DNA of 64,000 bases from Gemmobacter caeruleus (GCF_008271655.1 NZ_VKKX01000055.1:1-64000); one strand, 5' to 3'; shown: positions 7,354 through 16,297, numbered from the stretch's first letter. Made by a program: numbers and translations. Notes: generated from the letters alone by a model not told the origin.

Positions 7354-9639
7354 ATGACAGACGCTACACGCGAAGCCACCTGCGACTGGACAGTTTCGGG
7401 CATGGACTGCGGATCTTGTGCCACCAAGATCAAAGATGCTGTGGCGCGGCTGCCAGGGGTCAGCGGCGTCGAGGTCGGCATCATGTCCGAACGCCTGCGC
7501 CTGACGCTGGACGAGGACCGGACCAGCCGCGAGAAGATTGAGTCCACGGTCAAGTCGCTAGGCTACGGGATCGCGCCGCGCGCGGCCGGGGCGAAGAAGG
7601 ACTTCGTTCTGCCGGGGGCGCCCCCCGCGACCAACCCGCGCGGCGAGGATAGCGGAGACGACCACACAAGTCACGACTACGCCACGCAGGCGGAACGGAT
7701 AGTAAGGTCTGACGACAGCGGCCACGACAGCCTCGGCCATGTGCATGACGAACCCGCCGATCGGGGCAAGCACTGGTATCAGACCGCCAAGGGGCGCTTG
7801 GTGATCGTGACCGGCCTGCTCCTTGGGGCAGCCTGGGTTGTGGAAACCCTCGCGCCCGAGATCGGTCGCTGGGCCTTCATTGCTGCCTGCCTGATCGGTG
7901 TCGCCCCCGTGGCGCATCGTGCCTTCGCCGCGCTACGGATGGGCCAACCCTTCACCATCGAAAGCCTGATGACCATCGCGGCCATCGGTGCCTTGATCAT
8001 CGACGCGGCCGAGGAGGCAGCGCTGGTCGTGTTCCTGTTCGCCGTGGGCGAGGTGCTGGAAGGTGTGGCCGCGGGCAAGGCGCGGGACGGAATCCGGGCG
8101 CTGGCAAATCTCGTGCCCAAAACGGCCCTTCTGGAGGTTGGGGGCACGACCCGCGAGGTTCCGGCGTCCAGCCTTGCCATCGGCCAGATGATCCTCGTGC
8201 GCCCCGGTGACCGGATTCCTGCCGATGGCGAGATCACCGAGGGCACCTCGGGCATCGACGAAAGCCCGGTGACGGGGGAAAGCGTGCCGAAGTCGCGCGG
8301 ACCGGGGGACTCGGTCTTTGCGGGGGCGATCAATACCGAGGCGGCCTTGCGCGTACGCGTCACCAAGGGTCCCGAGGACAACACCATCGCCCGCATCATC
8401 CGCCTGGTCGAAGAAGCTGAAGAGGCCCGCGCGCCAACCGAACGCTTCATCGACCGCTTCAGCCGCTGGTACATGCCCGCCATCGTGGCGGTGGCGGCAC
8501 TGGTGATCGTGGTGCCGCCGCTGGTCTTTGGTCAGCCATGGGATACCTGGATCTATCGCGGGCTGGCTCTGCTCTTGATCGGTTGCCCCTGCGCGCTCGT
8601 CATCTCGGTCCCGGCCTCCATCGCCTCAGCCATGTCGACGGGTGCGAAACGCGGGCTGCTGATGAAGGGCGGCGCCGTGATCGAGGCTGCGGCCAAGGTT
8701 GGCTGGGTCGCCTTCGACAAGACCGGCACCCTGACACATGGTCGACCGCAGGTCACCGATGTCGTGCCCTTCGGCAGCATCACCGAGGCGGACCTGCTGG
8801 CGGTGGCGGCAGCGGTCGAGACGGGGTCGAGCCATCCACTGGCCATCGCCATCCTCAACAAGGCGAAAGAGGCCGGTGTTGCTGCTCTGCCGTCGCGGGA
8901 TGCCAAGGCTCTGATGGGCAAAGGCGTGGTTGCTACCGTTGGCGAGGCCTCCGCGTGGGTTGCTTCGCCGCGCTATGCGATGGAGCACGATGGCCTCGAT
9001 GGTCTTGGCCTGCGGCGGGCCACGGTGTTCGAGGATGCAGGTAAGACCGCTGTCGCTGTCTTCCGCAAAAAGACTCCGCTCGGCCTGATCGCCATGCGGG
9101 ACGAGCCGCGCGCGGATGCAAAGGAAGCCGTGCGGCAGCTAACGGCGATGGGTGTCTCTTCTGTCATCCTGACCGGGGACAATCCGCGCACCGCAGCGGC
9201 CATTGCCGGGGATCTGGGCCTGAAGTTCGAGGCCGACATGATGCCGGAGGACAAACTCGCTTACATTCGCGAGATCGGCACGCGGGACGGCGTGATGATG
9301 ATCGGCGACGGCATCAACGACGCGCCCGCGCTGAAACAGGCGAGTGTCGGCGTGGCTATGGGGTCGGGCACCGATGTGGCGCTGGAAACCGCGGATGCGG
9401 CGATCTTGCGCGACCGGGTGACGGACATTCCCGCCACGATCCGGCTGTCGCGGGCTGCGATGGCCAACATCCGCCAGAACGTGACCATCGCGCTTGGGCT
9501 GAAGGCAGTGTTTCTGGTGACCTCGGTTTTCGGTCTGACCGGCCTATGGATCGCGATCCTTGCCGATACCGGGGCAACTGTCCTGGTCACTCTGAACGCG
9601 CTGCGCCTGTTGCGGTTCAACCCGGAACGCGAGGCGTGA
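7354..9639 (+). CDS. P1B-type Zn2+/Cd2+/Pb2+-exporting ATPase (ZntA/CadA-like)
   Basis: ATG 7354 (761 aa) is chosen over 7315 because it has GAGGGGA as SD and lies beyond the predicted promoter. An N-terminal HMA domain carries GMDCGSC; a His/Asp-rich linker follows (around residues 100-145, with HTSHD, GHDSLGHVH). The core has LIGCPCALVIS (metal-site CPC), DKTGTLTHG (phosphorylated Asp), GDGINDAPA and a terminal DTGATVLVTLNALRLLR, whose Asp is typical of P1B-2 Zn/Cd pumps. It exports divalent metal from cytoplasm to periplasm. Transcription is probably controlled by the divergent MerR. The next gene starts five bases later, so they form an operon. Confidence 0.93.
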   Translation: MTDATREATCDWTVSGMDCGSCATKIKDAVARLPGVSGVEVGIMSERLRLTLDEDRTSREKIESTVKSLGYGIAPRAAGAKKDFVLPGAPPATNPRGEDSGDDHTSHDYATQAERIVRSDDSGHDSLGHVHDEPADRGKHWYQTAKGRLVIVTGLLLGAAWVVETLAPEIGRWAFIAACLIGVAPVAHRAFAALRMGQPFTIESLMTIAAIGALIIDAAEEAALVVFLFAVGEVLEGVAAGKARDGIRALANLVPKTALLEVGGTTREVPASSLAIGQMILVRPGDRIPADGEITEGTSGIDESPVTGESVPKSRGPGDSVFAGAINTEAALRVRVTKGPEDNTIARIIRLVEEAEEARAPTERFIDRFSRWYMPAIVAVAALVIVVPPLVFGQPWDTWIYRGLALLLIGCPCALVISVPASIASAMSTGAKRGLLMKGGAVIEAAAKVGWVAFDKTGTLTHGRPQVTDVVPFGSITEADLLAVAAAVETGSSHPLAIAILNKAKEAGVAALPSRDAKALMGKGVVATVGEASAWVASPRYAMEHDGLDGLGLRRATVFEDAGKTAVAVFRKKTPLGLIAMRDEPRADAKEAVRQLTAMGVSSVILTGDNPRTAAAIAGDLGLKFEADMMPEDKLAYIREIGTRDGVMMIGDGINDAPALKQASVGVAMGSGTDVALETADAAILRDRVTDIPATIRLSRAAMANIRQNVTIALGLKAVFLVTSVFGLTGLWIAILADTGATVLVTLNALRLLRFNPEREA

Positions 9640-9643
9640 TGCG

Positions 9644-10267
9644 ATGATCTCCGGTTTTAGCTGGGCCGCGCTGGCTCTTCTCTTCGGCTATCTCGCGCTG
9701 TTCTTCTGGGGCAGCGCCATGGCGGCACAGGCTGCGGGTAAACCCGTCTGGCTTTTCTCTCGAGCCACGGGGCGCGACCGACTGGCCGCCATTGGGTTCC
9801 GTGCGGCCTATGCACTCGCCTTCTTCGGGCCACTCCTCTGGCTCGCCGTGCCCATGCTCCACAAGATCGATCCGCTCTGGACCGAGGGCCGTGCCGTCCT
9901 TATCGGCCTAATCGGGGTCTTTGTCGCAGGGCTCGGTGCGATGGTGGCCTTTGCCGCCCAGATGTCGATGGGGTCGTCTTGGCGCGTTGGAGTGGTCGGC
10001 GGCGAGACAGGTGAACTGGTTACGGGCGGGCTCTACCGATTTAGTCGCAATCCAACCTTTGTTGGGCAGGCGGCACTTTTGGCCGGGGTCGCTCTTGCTG
10101 TGCCATCCACTCCGAGCATCATTGCGCTGCTACTGTTTCTCTGGTCGGCCGTGACACAAGTCTGGTCGGAAGAGGCTGCCCTTCGGCGCTCAGTCGGGTT
10201 GGAGTATGACCGATATGCCGCGTTGGTCCCGCGCTGGATCGGCTTGAATTGGAGCAAAGCCGAATGA
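9644..10267 (+). CDS. Membrane methyltransferase-like protein (ICMT/PEMT family)
   Basis: 207 residues, about five membrane helices, and the ICMT/PEMT-type C-terminal motif VTGGLYRFSRNPTFVGQ followed by EEAALRRSVGLEYDRYAALVPRW, the S-adenosylmethionine-binding and active-site region of isoprenylcysteine carboxyl methyltransferase-like proteins. Bacterial members often sit beside heavy-metal ATPases, and their substrate is generally unknown. It follows the Zn/Cd ATPase by five bases and is presumably co-expressed. Enzymatic activity is family-based inference. Confidence 0.78.
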   Translation: MISGFSWAALALLFGYLALFFWGSAMAAQAAGKPVWLFSRATGRDRLAAIGFRAAYALAFFGPLLWLAVPMLHKIDPLWTEGRAVLIGLIGVFVAGLGAMVAFAAQMSMGSSWRVGVVGGETGELVTGGLYRFSRNPTFVGQAALLAGVALAVPSTPSIIALLLFLWSAVTQVWSEEAALRRSVGLEYDRYAALVPRWIGLNWSKAE

Positions 10268-10418
10268 CCGCATGACTGACTTGGATTCAAAACACCGCTA
10301 TGGCCGACCGGGCTTTGCGCACTGATCGCAATCATGATCGTCGTGTTGAACTTGAGCCGTATGCGGGCAGTCCTGTTCGGCTGAGGCTTCACCGTTGCGT
10401 GACGTCGAGAATTGAGCC

Positions 10419-10449
10419 TTGAACCTCAAGTAGCTGGAGGGTCTAGCCA
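10419..10449 (+). promoter_or_regulatory. MerR/CueR-type promoter of copper module A
   Basis: -35 TTGAAC (10419-10424) and -10 TAGCCA (10444-10449) lie 19 bp apart, with the dyad ACCTCAAG-TAG-CTGGAGGGT between. The box is closely matched by the one in front of module B (58754-58784), although the coding parts have diverged. It precedes the SCO gene at 10477. Confidence 0.65.
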
Positions 10450-10476
10450 TGATGCCGAATGAGGAGTTGGAGACGG

Positions 10477-11070
10477 ATGCGACTGACAGGGATGCAGAAA
10501 GCCTTGTGGGCGGCGGCGGGGATCGCTGTCCTTGCCTACGCAACCCTGCTGCGTGATACGGACCCGTCACCCGGAATTGTGGCCGACGCCCCGTTCCGCC
10601 CGACCTTTTCCCTTCCGGACGAGACCGGTCGCCTGCTTTCGCCGTCAGACTTCGGAGGCAAGCACCTTCTAGTCTTCTTCGGCTTCACGAACTGTCCGGA
10701 TGTCTGTCCGACCACGCTCGCCGAAGTCGCCCAGGTGATGGACGATCTCGGCCCGGACGCTGGCAACGTACAGCCTCTGTTCATCTCCATCGATCCGGAG
10801 CGCGACCGCCGGCTGGGATTGGCCGACTTCACCGCCGCCTTCCACCCGGCGATCATCGGATTGGCCGGAGACGCGGCGCAGACGCGCGCCGCAGCGGACA
10901 GTTTCCGCATCCACTTCGCGCGTGAGGACGATGCGGCCGCATCCGATGGCTACACGATGTCCCACAGCCCCGCGCTCTACCTCATCGGGCCCAAAGGCGA
11001 TTGGCTGCGCCAATTCACCTACGGCACGCCTGCTTCCGAAATCCTTGCCGACCTTCGTTCCAGATTGTGA
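10477..11070 (+). CDS. SCO1/SenC family copper-handling thioredoxin-fold protein (module A, first SCO)
   Basis: ATG 10477 (197 aa) is preferred over 10459 because it aligns with the paralogue start at 58724 and has GGAG five bases ahead. One N-terminal membrane anchor (residues ~5-24) is followed by a periplasmic thioredoxin fold with the copper-binding FTNCPDVCPT motif and the distal His in TMSHSPALYLIG. SCO proteins deliver copper to, or reduce thiols in, the CuA site of cytochrome oxidase. It opens a four-gene operon (SCO-PCuAC-SCO-DUF411) behind a MerR-type promoter. Here the cluster context favours periplasmic copper handling. Confidence 0.9.
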   Translation: MRLTGMQKALWAAAGIAVLAYATLLRDTDPSPGIVADAPFRPTFSLPDETGRLLSPSDFGGKHLLVFFGFTNCPDVCPTTLAEVAQVMDDLGPDAGNVQPLFISIDPERDRRLGLADFTAAFHPAIIGLAGDAAQTRAAADSFRIHFAREDDAAASDGYTMSHSPALYLIGPKGDWLRQFTYGTPASEILADLRSRL

Positions 11071-11075
11071 GATCC

Positions 11076-11549
11076 ATGAAAGCCCTTGCCTTCTCCGCCA
11101 TATTGACCCTGACCGCCTCTGCCTCCTTCGCCTGCGAGACGGTCACACTGGGTGATTTGACCATCCAGAACGCCTGGTCGCGCGCCACTATCGGTGCGGG
11201 TCGGCCTGGCGTGCTCTATCTCGAGATCACCAACAACGGTGGCACGGACGACGCTCTGGTAGGGATCGCCACCCCGGCGGCGGGGATGCCAATGCTGCAT
11301 GAAACCGTGGTCAGCGATGGCGTCGCCTCGATGCCGCATGCCATGGCTGTGCCGGTCCCGGCAGGTCAGACAGTGGCACTGGCGCCCGGCGGATACCACG
11401 GGATGCTGATGGATCTGACCGCGGCCCTGAAGGAAGGCGAGACCTTCCCGGTCACGCTGATGTTCCAGGCGGCAGGTGAGGTGACCGTGACCGTCGATGT
11501 CCTTTCGATGCGCGCGGAGGGACCGGATTGCGCGGACGCCGGACAGTAA
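11076..11549 (+). CDS. PCuAC periplasmic copper chaperone (DUF461)
   Basis: 157 residues with a signal peptide ending near SFA and mature start CETVTLGDL. The copper ligands of the family are visible: MLHETV, then ASMPH and YHGMLM in the order expected for the Met/His site of PCuAC. It carries Cu(I) in the periplasm and, with SCO proteins, metallates cytochrome oxidase; in resistance islands it probably also buffers copper. ATG 11076 is five bases after the SCO stop. Its 3' end overlaps the next SCO gene by 22 bp, an arrangement conserved in module B. Confidence 0.92.
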   Translation: MKALAFSAILTLTASASFACETVTLGDLTIQNAWSRATIGAGRPGVLYLEITNNGGTDDALVGIATPAAGMPMLHETVVSDGVASMPHAMAVPVPAGQTVALAPGGYHGMLMDLTAALKEGETFPVTLMFQAAGEVTVTVDVLSMRAEGPDCADAGQ

Positions 11550-12133
11550 TCCTCGGCCTCGGCGGAGTTGCGGGCGCCACGGCCTACATGCTCGGTCTCG
11601 GCTGGTGGCAAAGCCGTAGCCGCGAAGGGGCAGGCCCGGCGCTGCTGCCGTTGCCGGTCGCCGAGATGGCTTTCAGCCTCACCGACCACCGCGGTAACCG
11701 TGTGACGCCCGCTGACTGGGTCGGCCAACCGACGCTGGCCTTCTTCGGCTTCACCTGGTGCCCTGATGTCTGCCCGACCACTTTGAGCGACATCTCGCTT
11801 TGGTTGGACGAGCTTGGTGCCGACGCCGACCGATTGAACGTGGTGTTCATCACCGTGGATCCCGAACGCGACACTGGACCGGTCTTGTCTGACTATCTGG
11901 CGAGCTTTGATCCCCGCATCACAGGGATTGCAGGACCGGTGGCAGAAGTCGAACGCGCCGTCGCAGGATTTCGCGCGCGGTTCGAAAAGGTTCCTCGCGA
12001 CGGTGGCGATTACACAATGAACCACACCGCCGGCGTGTTCCTGTTCGACGCGGACGGGCGATTTGCCAGCATCATCGACTATCACGAGGATCGACGCTTT
12101 GCCCTGCCCAAGATCCGGCGAGTCCTTGGGTAG
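11528..12133 (+). CDS. SCO1/SenC family protein with TTG start (module A, second SCO)
   Basis: 201 residues from TTG 11528; the paralogue in module B also begins at a TTG in the same position relative to PCuAC, which supports this start. After an N-terminal membrane anchor (VILGLGGVAGATAYMLGLG) comes FTWCPDVCPTT, DPERDT and the distal His in YTMNHTAGVFLF. This subclass has an extended C-terminus, IIDYHEDRRFALPKIRR. It overlaps PCuAC, implying translational coupling. Likely a membrane-anchored copper metallochaperone or thiol reductase working with PCuAC. Confidence 0.88.
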   Translation: MRGRRTVILGLGGVAGATAYMLGLGWWQSRSREGAGPALLPLPVAEMAFSLTDHRGNRVTPADWVGQPTLAFFGFTWCPDVCPTTLSDISLWLDELGADADRLNVVFITVDPERDTGPVLSDYLASFDPRITGIAGPVAEVERAVAGFRARFEKVPRDGGDYTMNHTAGVFLFDADGRFASIIDYHEDRRFALPKIRRVLG

Positions 12134-12272
12134 AACAGGACGTCCATGGTCGACCCTGTTCACAATGAAACTCGGATCGGCGTCTGCCGATCAAGGTTTG
12201 CCATTGCACTCAGACACTCGCCGATTGCCCGCAAGTTGCTATCTTTCTCCCAAGACGAAAAGGATGACTGAC

Positions 12273-12740
12273 ATGCTGATCGACCGACGCACGCTTCTTC
12301 TCGCAATTCCCTCTCTTGCCGGTCTTGCTGCCGTGCCCCTGCATGCGGAAGGCGATCCGGGGATTCATGTCGTCAAGGACCCCGGTTGCCCGTGCTGCAA
12401 CAGCTGGATCGGCCACCTGCGCGACAACGGTTTCTCGGTCAGCTTCGAGGAACGCAGCATCGGGGATCTGGCAGCGTTCAAGCGCGAACGTGGTATCTCG
12501 GACGCGCTTGCCTCCTGCCACACCGCAACGACGGCCGACTATACCCTCGAGGGCCACGTCCCGGCTGCCGACATCCGTAGACTGCTGTCCGAACGTCCTG
12601 ATGCGGTCGGGCTGGCAGTCCCGGGCATGCCCTACGGCTCGCCCGGGATGGGACCGGAAAGCGAAAGGGACGCCTATGACGTGATCCTGATCCGCCGGGA
12701 TGGGACGACCGAGGTCTTCACGAGCTATCCTGCTGCCTGA
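12273..12740 (+). CDS. DUF411 periplasmic copper-binding protein (CopG-like), copy 1
   Basis: 155 residues from ATG 12273, which has AAAAGG nine bases upstream (ATG 12264 is immediately adjacent to it). A signal peptide (LLLAIPSLAGLAAVPLHA) precedes a mature domain with the Cys cluster GCPCCN and a later SCHTA, the metal-binding residues of the DUF411/CopG family, and the block VPGMPYGSPGM. Known members bind copper in the periplasm. It ends the SCO-PCuAC-SCO operon after a 139-bp gap. Other copies are at 49412-49879 and 55426-55896, with a remnant at 53318-53410. Confidence 0.88.
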   Translation: MLIDRRTLLLAIPSLAGLAAVPLHAEGDPGIHVVKDPGCPCCNSWIGHLRDNGFSVSFEERSIGDLAAFKRERGISDALASCHTATTADYTLEGHVPAADIRRLLSERPDAVGLAVPGMPYGSPGMGPESERDAYDVILIRRDGTTEVFTSYPAA

Positions 12741-13150
12741 TCACTGATGCGGCGCGGCCCCGGTTGCGATGGCCCAGTGATGGGCCTGGTGGTGCATGCC
12801 GACCGTCATGGCACCGATGAAGCCGAGCGCACGGATTTGCGCCGCGTCGCCCGTCACGGTCAGGTCCGCGCCTGTTGCCGTGGCGACCGCGCCGTAGCGC
12901 CACCCGGACGGATCGTCCATCGTAGCCGCGTGCGCTGTGACCATCCGCTGGATAGAGGCGACCACGTTGGCATCGTCCGAGGTGACCGAAAAGACGGCAC
13001 CCTCCGGCACCTCCGCCGCCGCAACTTCGCTGCGTAGCGTCACGTTGTCCATGTCGATCAGGTGCTGACGCAGGGCCTCGATATCGACGCGGGTCCAGTC
13101 AGTCGCAGGGTCGGCGCGCAACAGGCCAACGATCTCGCCAATTGCGGCGA
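12741..13150 (-). pseudogene. Hypothetical protein lacking its N-terminus
   Basis: The open frame reads in from the break near 13150 (AGTFAAIGEIVGLLRADPA) without any upstream ATG; the only internal starts are TTG (13121) and ATG codons further in. Recognisable features are a VEAL/RQHL helical start and a C-terminal MTVGMHHQAHHWAIATG rich in His. No family is assigned. Its stop abuts the DUF411 stop. The gene appears to have lost its 5' end together with the gene on the other side of the junction. Confidence 0.5.
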
Positions 13151-13554
13151 AGGTGCCCGCCGAAGCCTCTGCCTATGCCGCACGCACCCACTGCTGGGCC
13201 GTGGCCGTGGGCAGCACCGAGGCGCGAGCGCTGCCGCTGGTCTCTTTCCACGCCCGAATTCGGCAGGACTCCATTCTTGCGGCGGGATGGGCCGCGCATC
13301 TGGCGCGTGCCGTGCAGGAGGCCCGTTTCCGCGTCGAGGTGCGGTCCTTCCCGACCGTCAGCGCACGGCTCGACGCCTGGCTGAGCGACGGGAATGCCCT
13401 TCCCGGAAAGGGCCAACTGCAAGGCGTTGCTGCCGAGATCGGCGTGTCACGCGAGGCGCTTTACCGTGAACTGGCCCGCCGCCGGGCCGTGATGCCGCCG
13501 CAAAGCCGTGACATCACGCCGCCCTCGGCCAGCGGCGGTGCAGGTCGTCGATGA
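13151..13554 (+). pseudogene. Crp/Fnr-type regulator, C-terminal half only
   Basis: The frame starts abruptly (PAEASAYAARTHCWAVAV), corresponding to the middle of the cyclic-nucleotide-binding-like domain, continues through the dimer helix (ILAAGWAAHLARAVQEARFRV) and ends with a helix-turn-helix, LQGVAAEIGVSREALYRELA. The first half of the sensor domain is missing, and the nearest start is GTG 13153. It abuts head-to-head the broken gene at 12741-13150. Its 3' end overlaps the convergent MFS gene by 41 bp. Family identity is by HTH and layout. Confidence 0.6.
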
Positions 13555-14821
13555 CGATGGGATGGGCGTGATGCGGCGCGTGTTCGGCCAGATGCGGGTG
13601 ATCGGGCGGAAGGTCCGGGTGATCGTGAGCCAAGACAGCCTGATCGTCGGAGGGCCAGAGGCGCAGCACGGCCGCCACCCCGACCGCGCCGATGATGGCG
13701 AGGACAATCGCCGCCACCGAAAGCCCCGCGCCGGCACCAATCCAGCCTGCAAGCGGGTAGGTCACCAGCCAGCAGGCGTGGGACAGGGCGAACTGCGCAG
13801 CAAACACGGCGCCGCGGTCGGCTTCGCGCGCAGAGCGGTTGACGATTCGACCGATGGGCGTCTGTGTCAGCGAGAAGCCAAAGCCGATTGCGGCCCAGAG
13901 CGCGATCAACGCTGAAAGGCTGGCAACGAATGGAACCAGGGCCACGCCTGCGACCATCAGGGTCGCACCGCCGATCATCACCGGCCTGTCGGTAAGCCGC
14001 TCGAGGATGCGCGGCAGAAGGAAGGCCGCCAGCATCGAGCCCGCGCCGAAGCCTGCGAATGCCAGCGCCACGGCCTCCTCGCCCAAGCCGAGGCGGGCTT
14101 GCACCAGCACCACGGTGTTCACATAGATCATTGCGCCTGCGGCGGCGACCGACGCCTCCATCACCATCAGTCCGCGCAGACGCGGGGTGCGGGTGTAGAT
14201 TCGGATTCCCTTGGTCACATCGGCCCAGAAATGGCCGGGCTCCCTCGCCGCCCGACCGGGCAGCCGCGTAGTCACGACCAGCAGCGCCGAGCCAACAAAG
14301 CCGATAGTCGTGCCCGCAAAGAGCACCGGGAAGCTGACGACCGTCAACAGCAGCGCCGCCAGCATGGGCGAGGCCAACTGCTCCAGATCCTCGGCCAGCC
14401 TTAGGAGCGACAAAGCGTTGGTATAGTCATCCTCGTCTTTCAGCACGTCGGGGATCACGGCCTGGAAGGAAGGGGTGAAGCCGGCCGAGGCGGCCTGCAG
14501 GAAAAAGATCAGCACATAGACCTGCCAGACCTCGGTGACGAAGGGCAGAAAGGCGATCACGCCCGCCCGGATCAGGTCCAGCGCCACCAGAAACGCCCGG
14601 CGCGGCAGGCGTTCGGCAATCGCCGCCGCCACAGGGGCCAGCGTCACATAAGCCACCATCTTGATTGCCAGCGCCGTGCCCAGCACCGCACCCGCGTTGT
14701 CGCCCGCGAGCTGCCAGGCCAGAAGACCAAGCGCTACCGTGGCCAGTCCCGTGCCCAGCAGTGCCACGAGTTGCGCGGCAAAGAGGTGGCGGAAGGTCGG
14801 GTTGCGGAGGGTGGACAGCAT
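13514..14821 (-). CDS. MFS exporter with His-rich C-terminus (NreB/NrsD-like, Ni/Co type)
   Basis: 435 residues with about 12 membrane helices typical of DUF894/enterobactin-exporter-like MFS proteins. The cytoplasmic tail has many His and Asp residues (AHDHPDLPPDHPHLAEHAPH), as in nickel exporters NreB and NrsD. It lies one base after the RcnR/FrmR-like repressor gene in the same direction, so both should share a promoter at 15092-15108. Probable role: proton-driven Ni2+ or Co2+ efflux. Other divalent metals remain possible. Confidence 0.82.
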   Translation of the reverse strand: MLSTLRNPTFRHLFAAQLVALLGTGLATVALGLLAWQLAGDNAGAVLGTALAIKMVAYVTLAPVAAAIAERLPRRAFLVALDLIRAGVIAFLPFVTEVWQVYVLIFFLQAASAGFTPSFQAVIPDVLKDEDDYTNALSLLRLAEDLEQLASPMLAALLLTVVSFPVLFAGTTIGFVGSALLVVTTRLPGRAAREPGHFWADVTKGIRIYTRTPRLRGLMVMEASVAAAGAMIYVNTVVLVQARLGLGEEAVALAFAGFGAGSMLAAFLLPRILERLTDRPVMIGGATLMVAGVALVPFVASLSALIALWAAIGFGFSLTQTPIGRIVNRSAREADRGAVFAAQFALSHACWLVTYPLAGWIGAGAGLSVAAIVLAIIGAVGVAAVLRLWPSDDQAVLAHDHPDLPPDHPHLAEHAPHHAHPIVIDDLHRRWPRAA

Positions 14822-14822
14822 C

Positions 14823-15080
14823 TCAGAGCAGCTTCGTCAGGGCCTTGATCTCGGCCAGGTCGTGATCGCCCCCTGCCGTGAGGCAATGGTCGATATGGTC
14901 ATGGATCAGCGCCCGCTTCGCCTCGGCCACCGCGCGCTCGACAGCGTGAAGTTGTGTCGCAAGATCGACGCAGGGCCGCCCTTCCTCAATCATCCCGATC
15001 ACGCGGCGCAGGTGCCCCTCGGCGCGCTTCAGCCGGGTGGCGATAGCAGTGTGGCTTGCGTGTGTATGATCTTCTGGCAT
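14823..15080 (-). CDS. CsoR/RcnR/FrmR family repressor (Ni/Co-sensor-like)
   Basis: An 85-residue all-helical DUF156 protein. Candidate ligands are an N-terminal His run (H5, H7, H10), Cys37 in EEGRPCVDLA, His62 and His65 in HDHIDHC. The N-terminal His plus Cys-His-His pattern resembles Ni/Co sensors RcnR/DmeR more than Cu-sensing CsoR (Cys-His-Cys); FrmR (formaldehyde) is the alternative. It precedes the His-tailed exporter and is divergent from the His-rich protein/HupE group. A GC-tract operator characteristic of the family lies immediately upstream. Confidence 0.85.
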   Translation of the reverse strand: MPEDHTHASHTAIATRLKRAEGHLRRVIGMIEEGRPCVDLATQLHAVERAVAEAKRALIHDHIDHCLTAGGDHDLAEIKALTKLL

Positions 15081-15091
15081 ATATCCAGCCT

Positions 15092-15108
15092 ATCCCCCTA
15101 GGGGGGAT
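15092..15108. promoter_or_regulatory. RcnR/CsoR-type operator
   Basis: ATCCCCCTAGGGGGGAT: a C-tract and G-tract joined by TA and flanked by AT, nearly palindromic. This matches the TACT/ATAC-G/C-tract operators of RcnR/FrmR repressors. It is centred 20 bp from the repressor start and 49 bp from the divergent 15149 gene, so it probably represses both. Confidence 0.75.
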
Positions 15109-15148
15109 GAGGCAAGAAGCTAAGCGGGGTCAACCCCGAAGGACAACG

Positions 15149-15502
15149 ATGCAGGCACGGCAACCGACATGGCGGGGGATCAGGACGCTTTGGGCGGCCC
15201 TGTGTTTTGCCATTTCGCTGGCAGTCGCACCCGCCATCGAAGCGGTCAAGCATGGTCCCGGAGCCGTGTCTGCCGAAGCCGATCACCGGGCCTATCACGC
15301 CGAGCATGGCCATTCGCACGACATTGCCGGGTCGGATCATCACGACTCGAGCGACCACGATCATGTAGGCGCGGCGCTGCTCGCATCACCAGGGGCGGAA
15401 GTGCCGCCGCCACCCTTGCGGACGCTGCGCCCCGGTTCCCTTGCTGCGGATGGCACGATCCGCGACGGGCCGCGACGGCCACCCCGCCTGACGTTGATCT
15501 GA
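15149..15502 (+). CDS. Small secreted His-rich protein
   Basis: 117 residues from ATG 15149 (AAGGACAACG upstream). A signal-like hydrophobic segment (TLWAALCFAISLAVAPAI) is followed by a His/Asp stretch (AYHAEHGHSHDIAG, SDHHDSSDHDH) and a Pro-rich end. No named family is certain. The His clusters suggest periplasmic binding of nickel, cobalt or zinc. It is the first gene of a three-gene group (with HupE/UreJ and the anchor protein) divergent from the RcnR-like repressor. Small secreted metal-related ORFs of similar design lie at 40589, 41638 and 50777. Confidence 0.6.
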   Translation: MQARQPTWRGIRTLWAALCFAISLAVAPAIEAVKHGPGAVSAEADHRAYHAEHGHSHDIAGSDHHDSSDHDHVGAALLASPGAEVPPPPLRTLRPGSLAADGTIRDGPRRPPRLTLI

Positions 15503-15556
15503 GCCGCCGCCCCAAGCGGGCGGTCCGACAGTTCCATCAGTCAGGATAATCCAAAG

Positions 15557-16282
15557 ATGACATCCTCCCCACGGGCGCGATGGCGCCCCTTCACGCCATG
15601 GCAGGCACTTGTTGCGCTGGCCACGACCCTTGCCGCCTTTCTGCTTGCAGACGCGGCCTTTGCCCACAACGTCACCGAAGGCGACGCGGGCTATGTGCAG
15701 GAGGTTACTGGCTTCCGCCCGATCGCCTTCATCTACCTCGGTGCCAAGCACATGGTGACGGGCTACGACCACCTCCTGTTCCTCGCAGGGGTAATCTTCT
15801 TCCTCTACCGGTCGAAAGACATCGCGACCTACGTCAGCATCTTCGCCATCGGCCATTCAGTCACGATGATCGCGGGCGTCTGGTGGTCCATCTCGATCAA
15901 CGCCTACATCATCGATGCGATCATCGCATTTTCGGTGGTCTATAAGGCACTCGACAACCTTGGCGCATTCCGCCTCTGGTTCGGGGTGCAGCCGAACACC
16001 AAGGCCGCGACACTGATCTTCGGCCTGCTGCACGGCTTTGGTCTGGCCACGAAGATCCAGAGCTATGAGATTTCGCCAGATGGCCTGCTGGGAAATCTTA
16101 TTGCCTTCAACGTGGGTGTGGAGCTTGGCCAGCTGATGGCGCTCGCCCTGATCCTGACAGCGATGACCCAGTGGCGGGGGCGGCCTGCCTTCGCGCGGCA
16201 GGCCTATGCCGCGAATGTTCTGATGATGGTGGCCGGCTTTGCCCTGATGGGCCTGCAGATCACCGGCTATTTTGTCGCCTGA
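15557..16282 (+). CDS. HupE/UreJ family membrane protein (nickel/cobalt)
   Basis: 241 residues with an N-terminal signal-like helix, then six or so membrane helices. The HupE/UreJ signature GAKHMVTGYDHLLFL and the later FAIGHSVTM and GLLHGFGLA are present; the His residues are likely metal ligands. Family members take up Ni2+ or Co2+, and some may be exporters. Because the gene lies across an RcnR-type operator from a His-tailed exporter, its direction of transport cannot be told from sequence. ATG 15557 follows AGGATAATCCAAAG. Confidence 0.83.
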   Translation: MTSSPRARWRPFTPWQALVALATTLAAFLLADAAFAHNVTEGDAGYVQEVTGFRPIAFIYLGAKHMVTGYDHLLFLAGVIFFLYRSKDIATYVSIFAIGHSVTMIAGVWWSISINAYIIDAIIAFSVVYKALDNLGAFRLWFGVQPNTKAATLIFGLLHGFGLATKIQSYEISPDGLLGNLIAFNVGVELGQLMALALILTAMTQWRGRPAFARQAYAANVLMMVAGFALMGLQITGYFVA

Positions 16283-16297
16283 AAGGAGGGCTGACCC

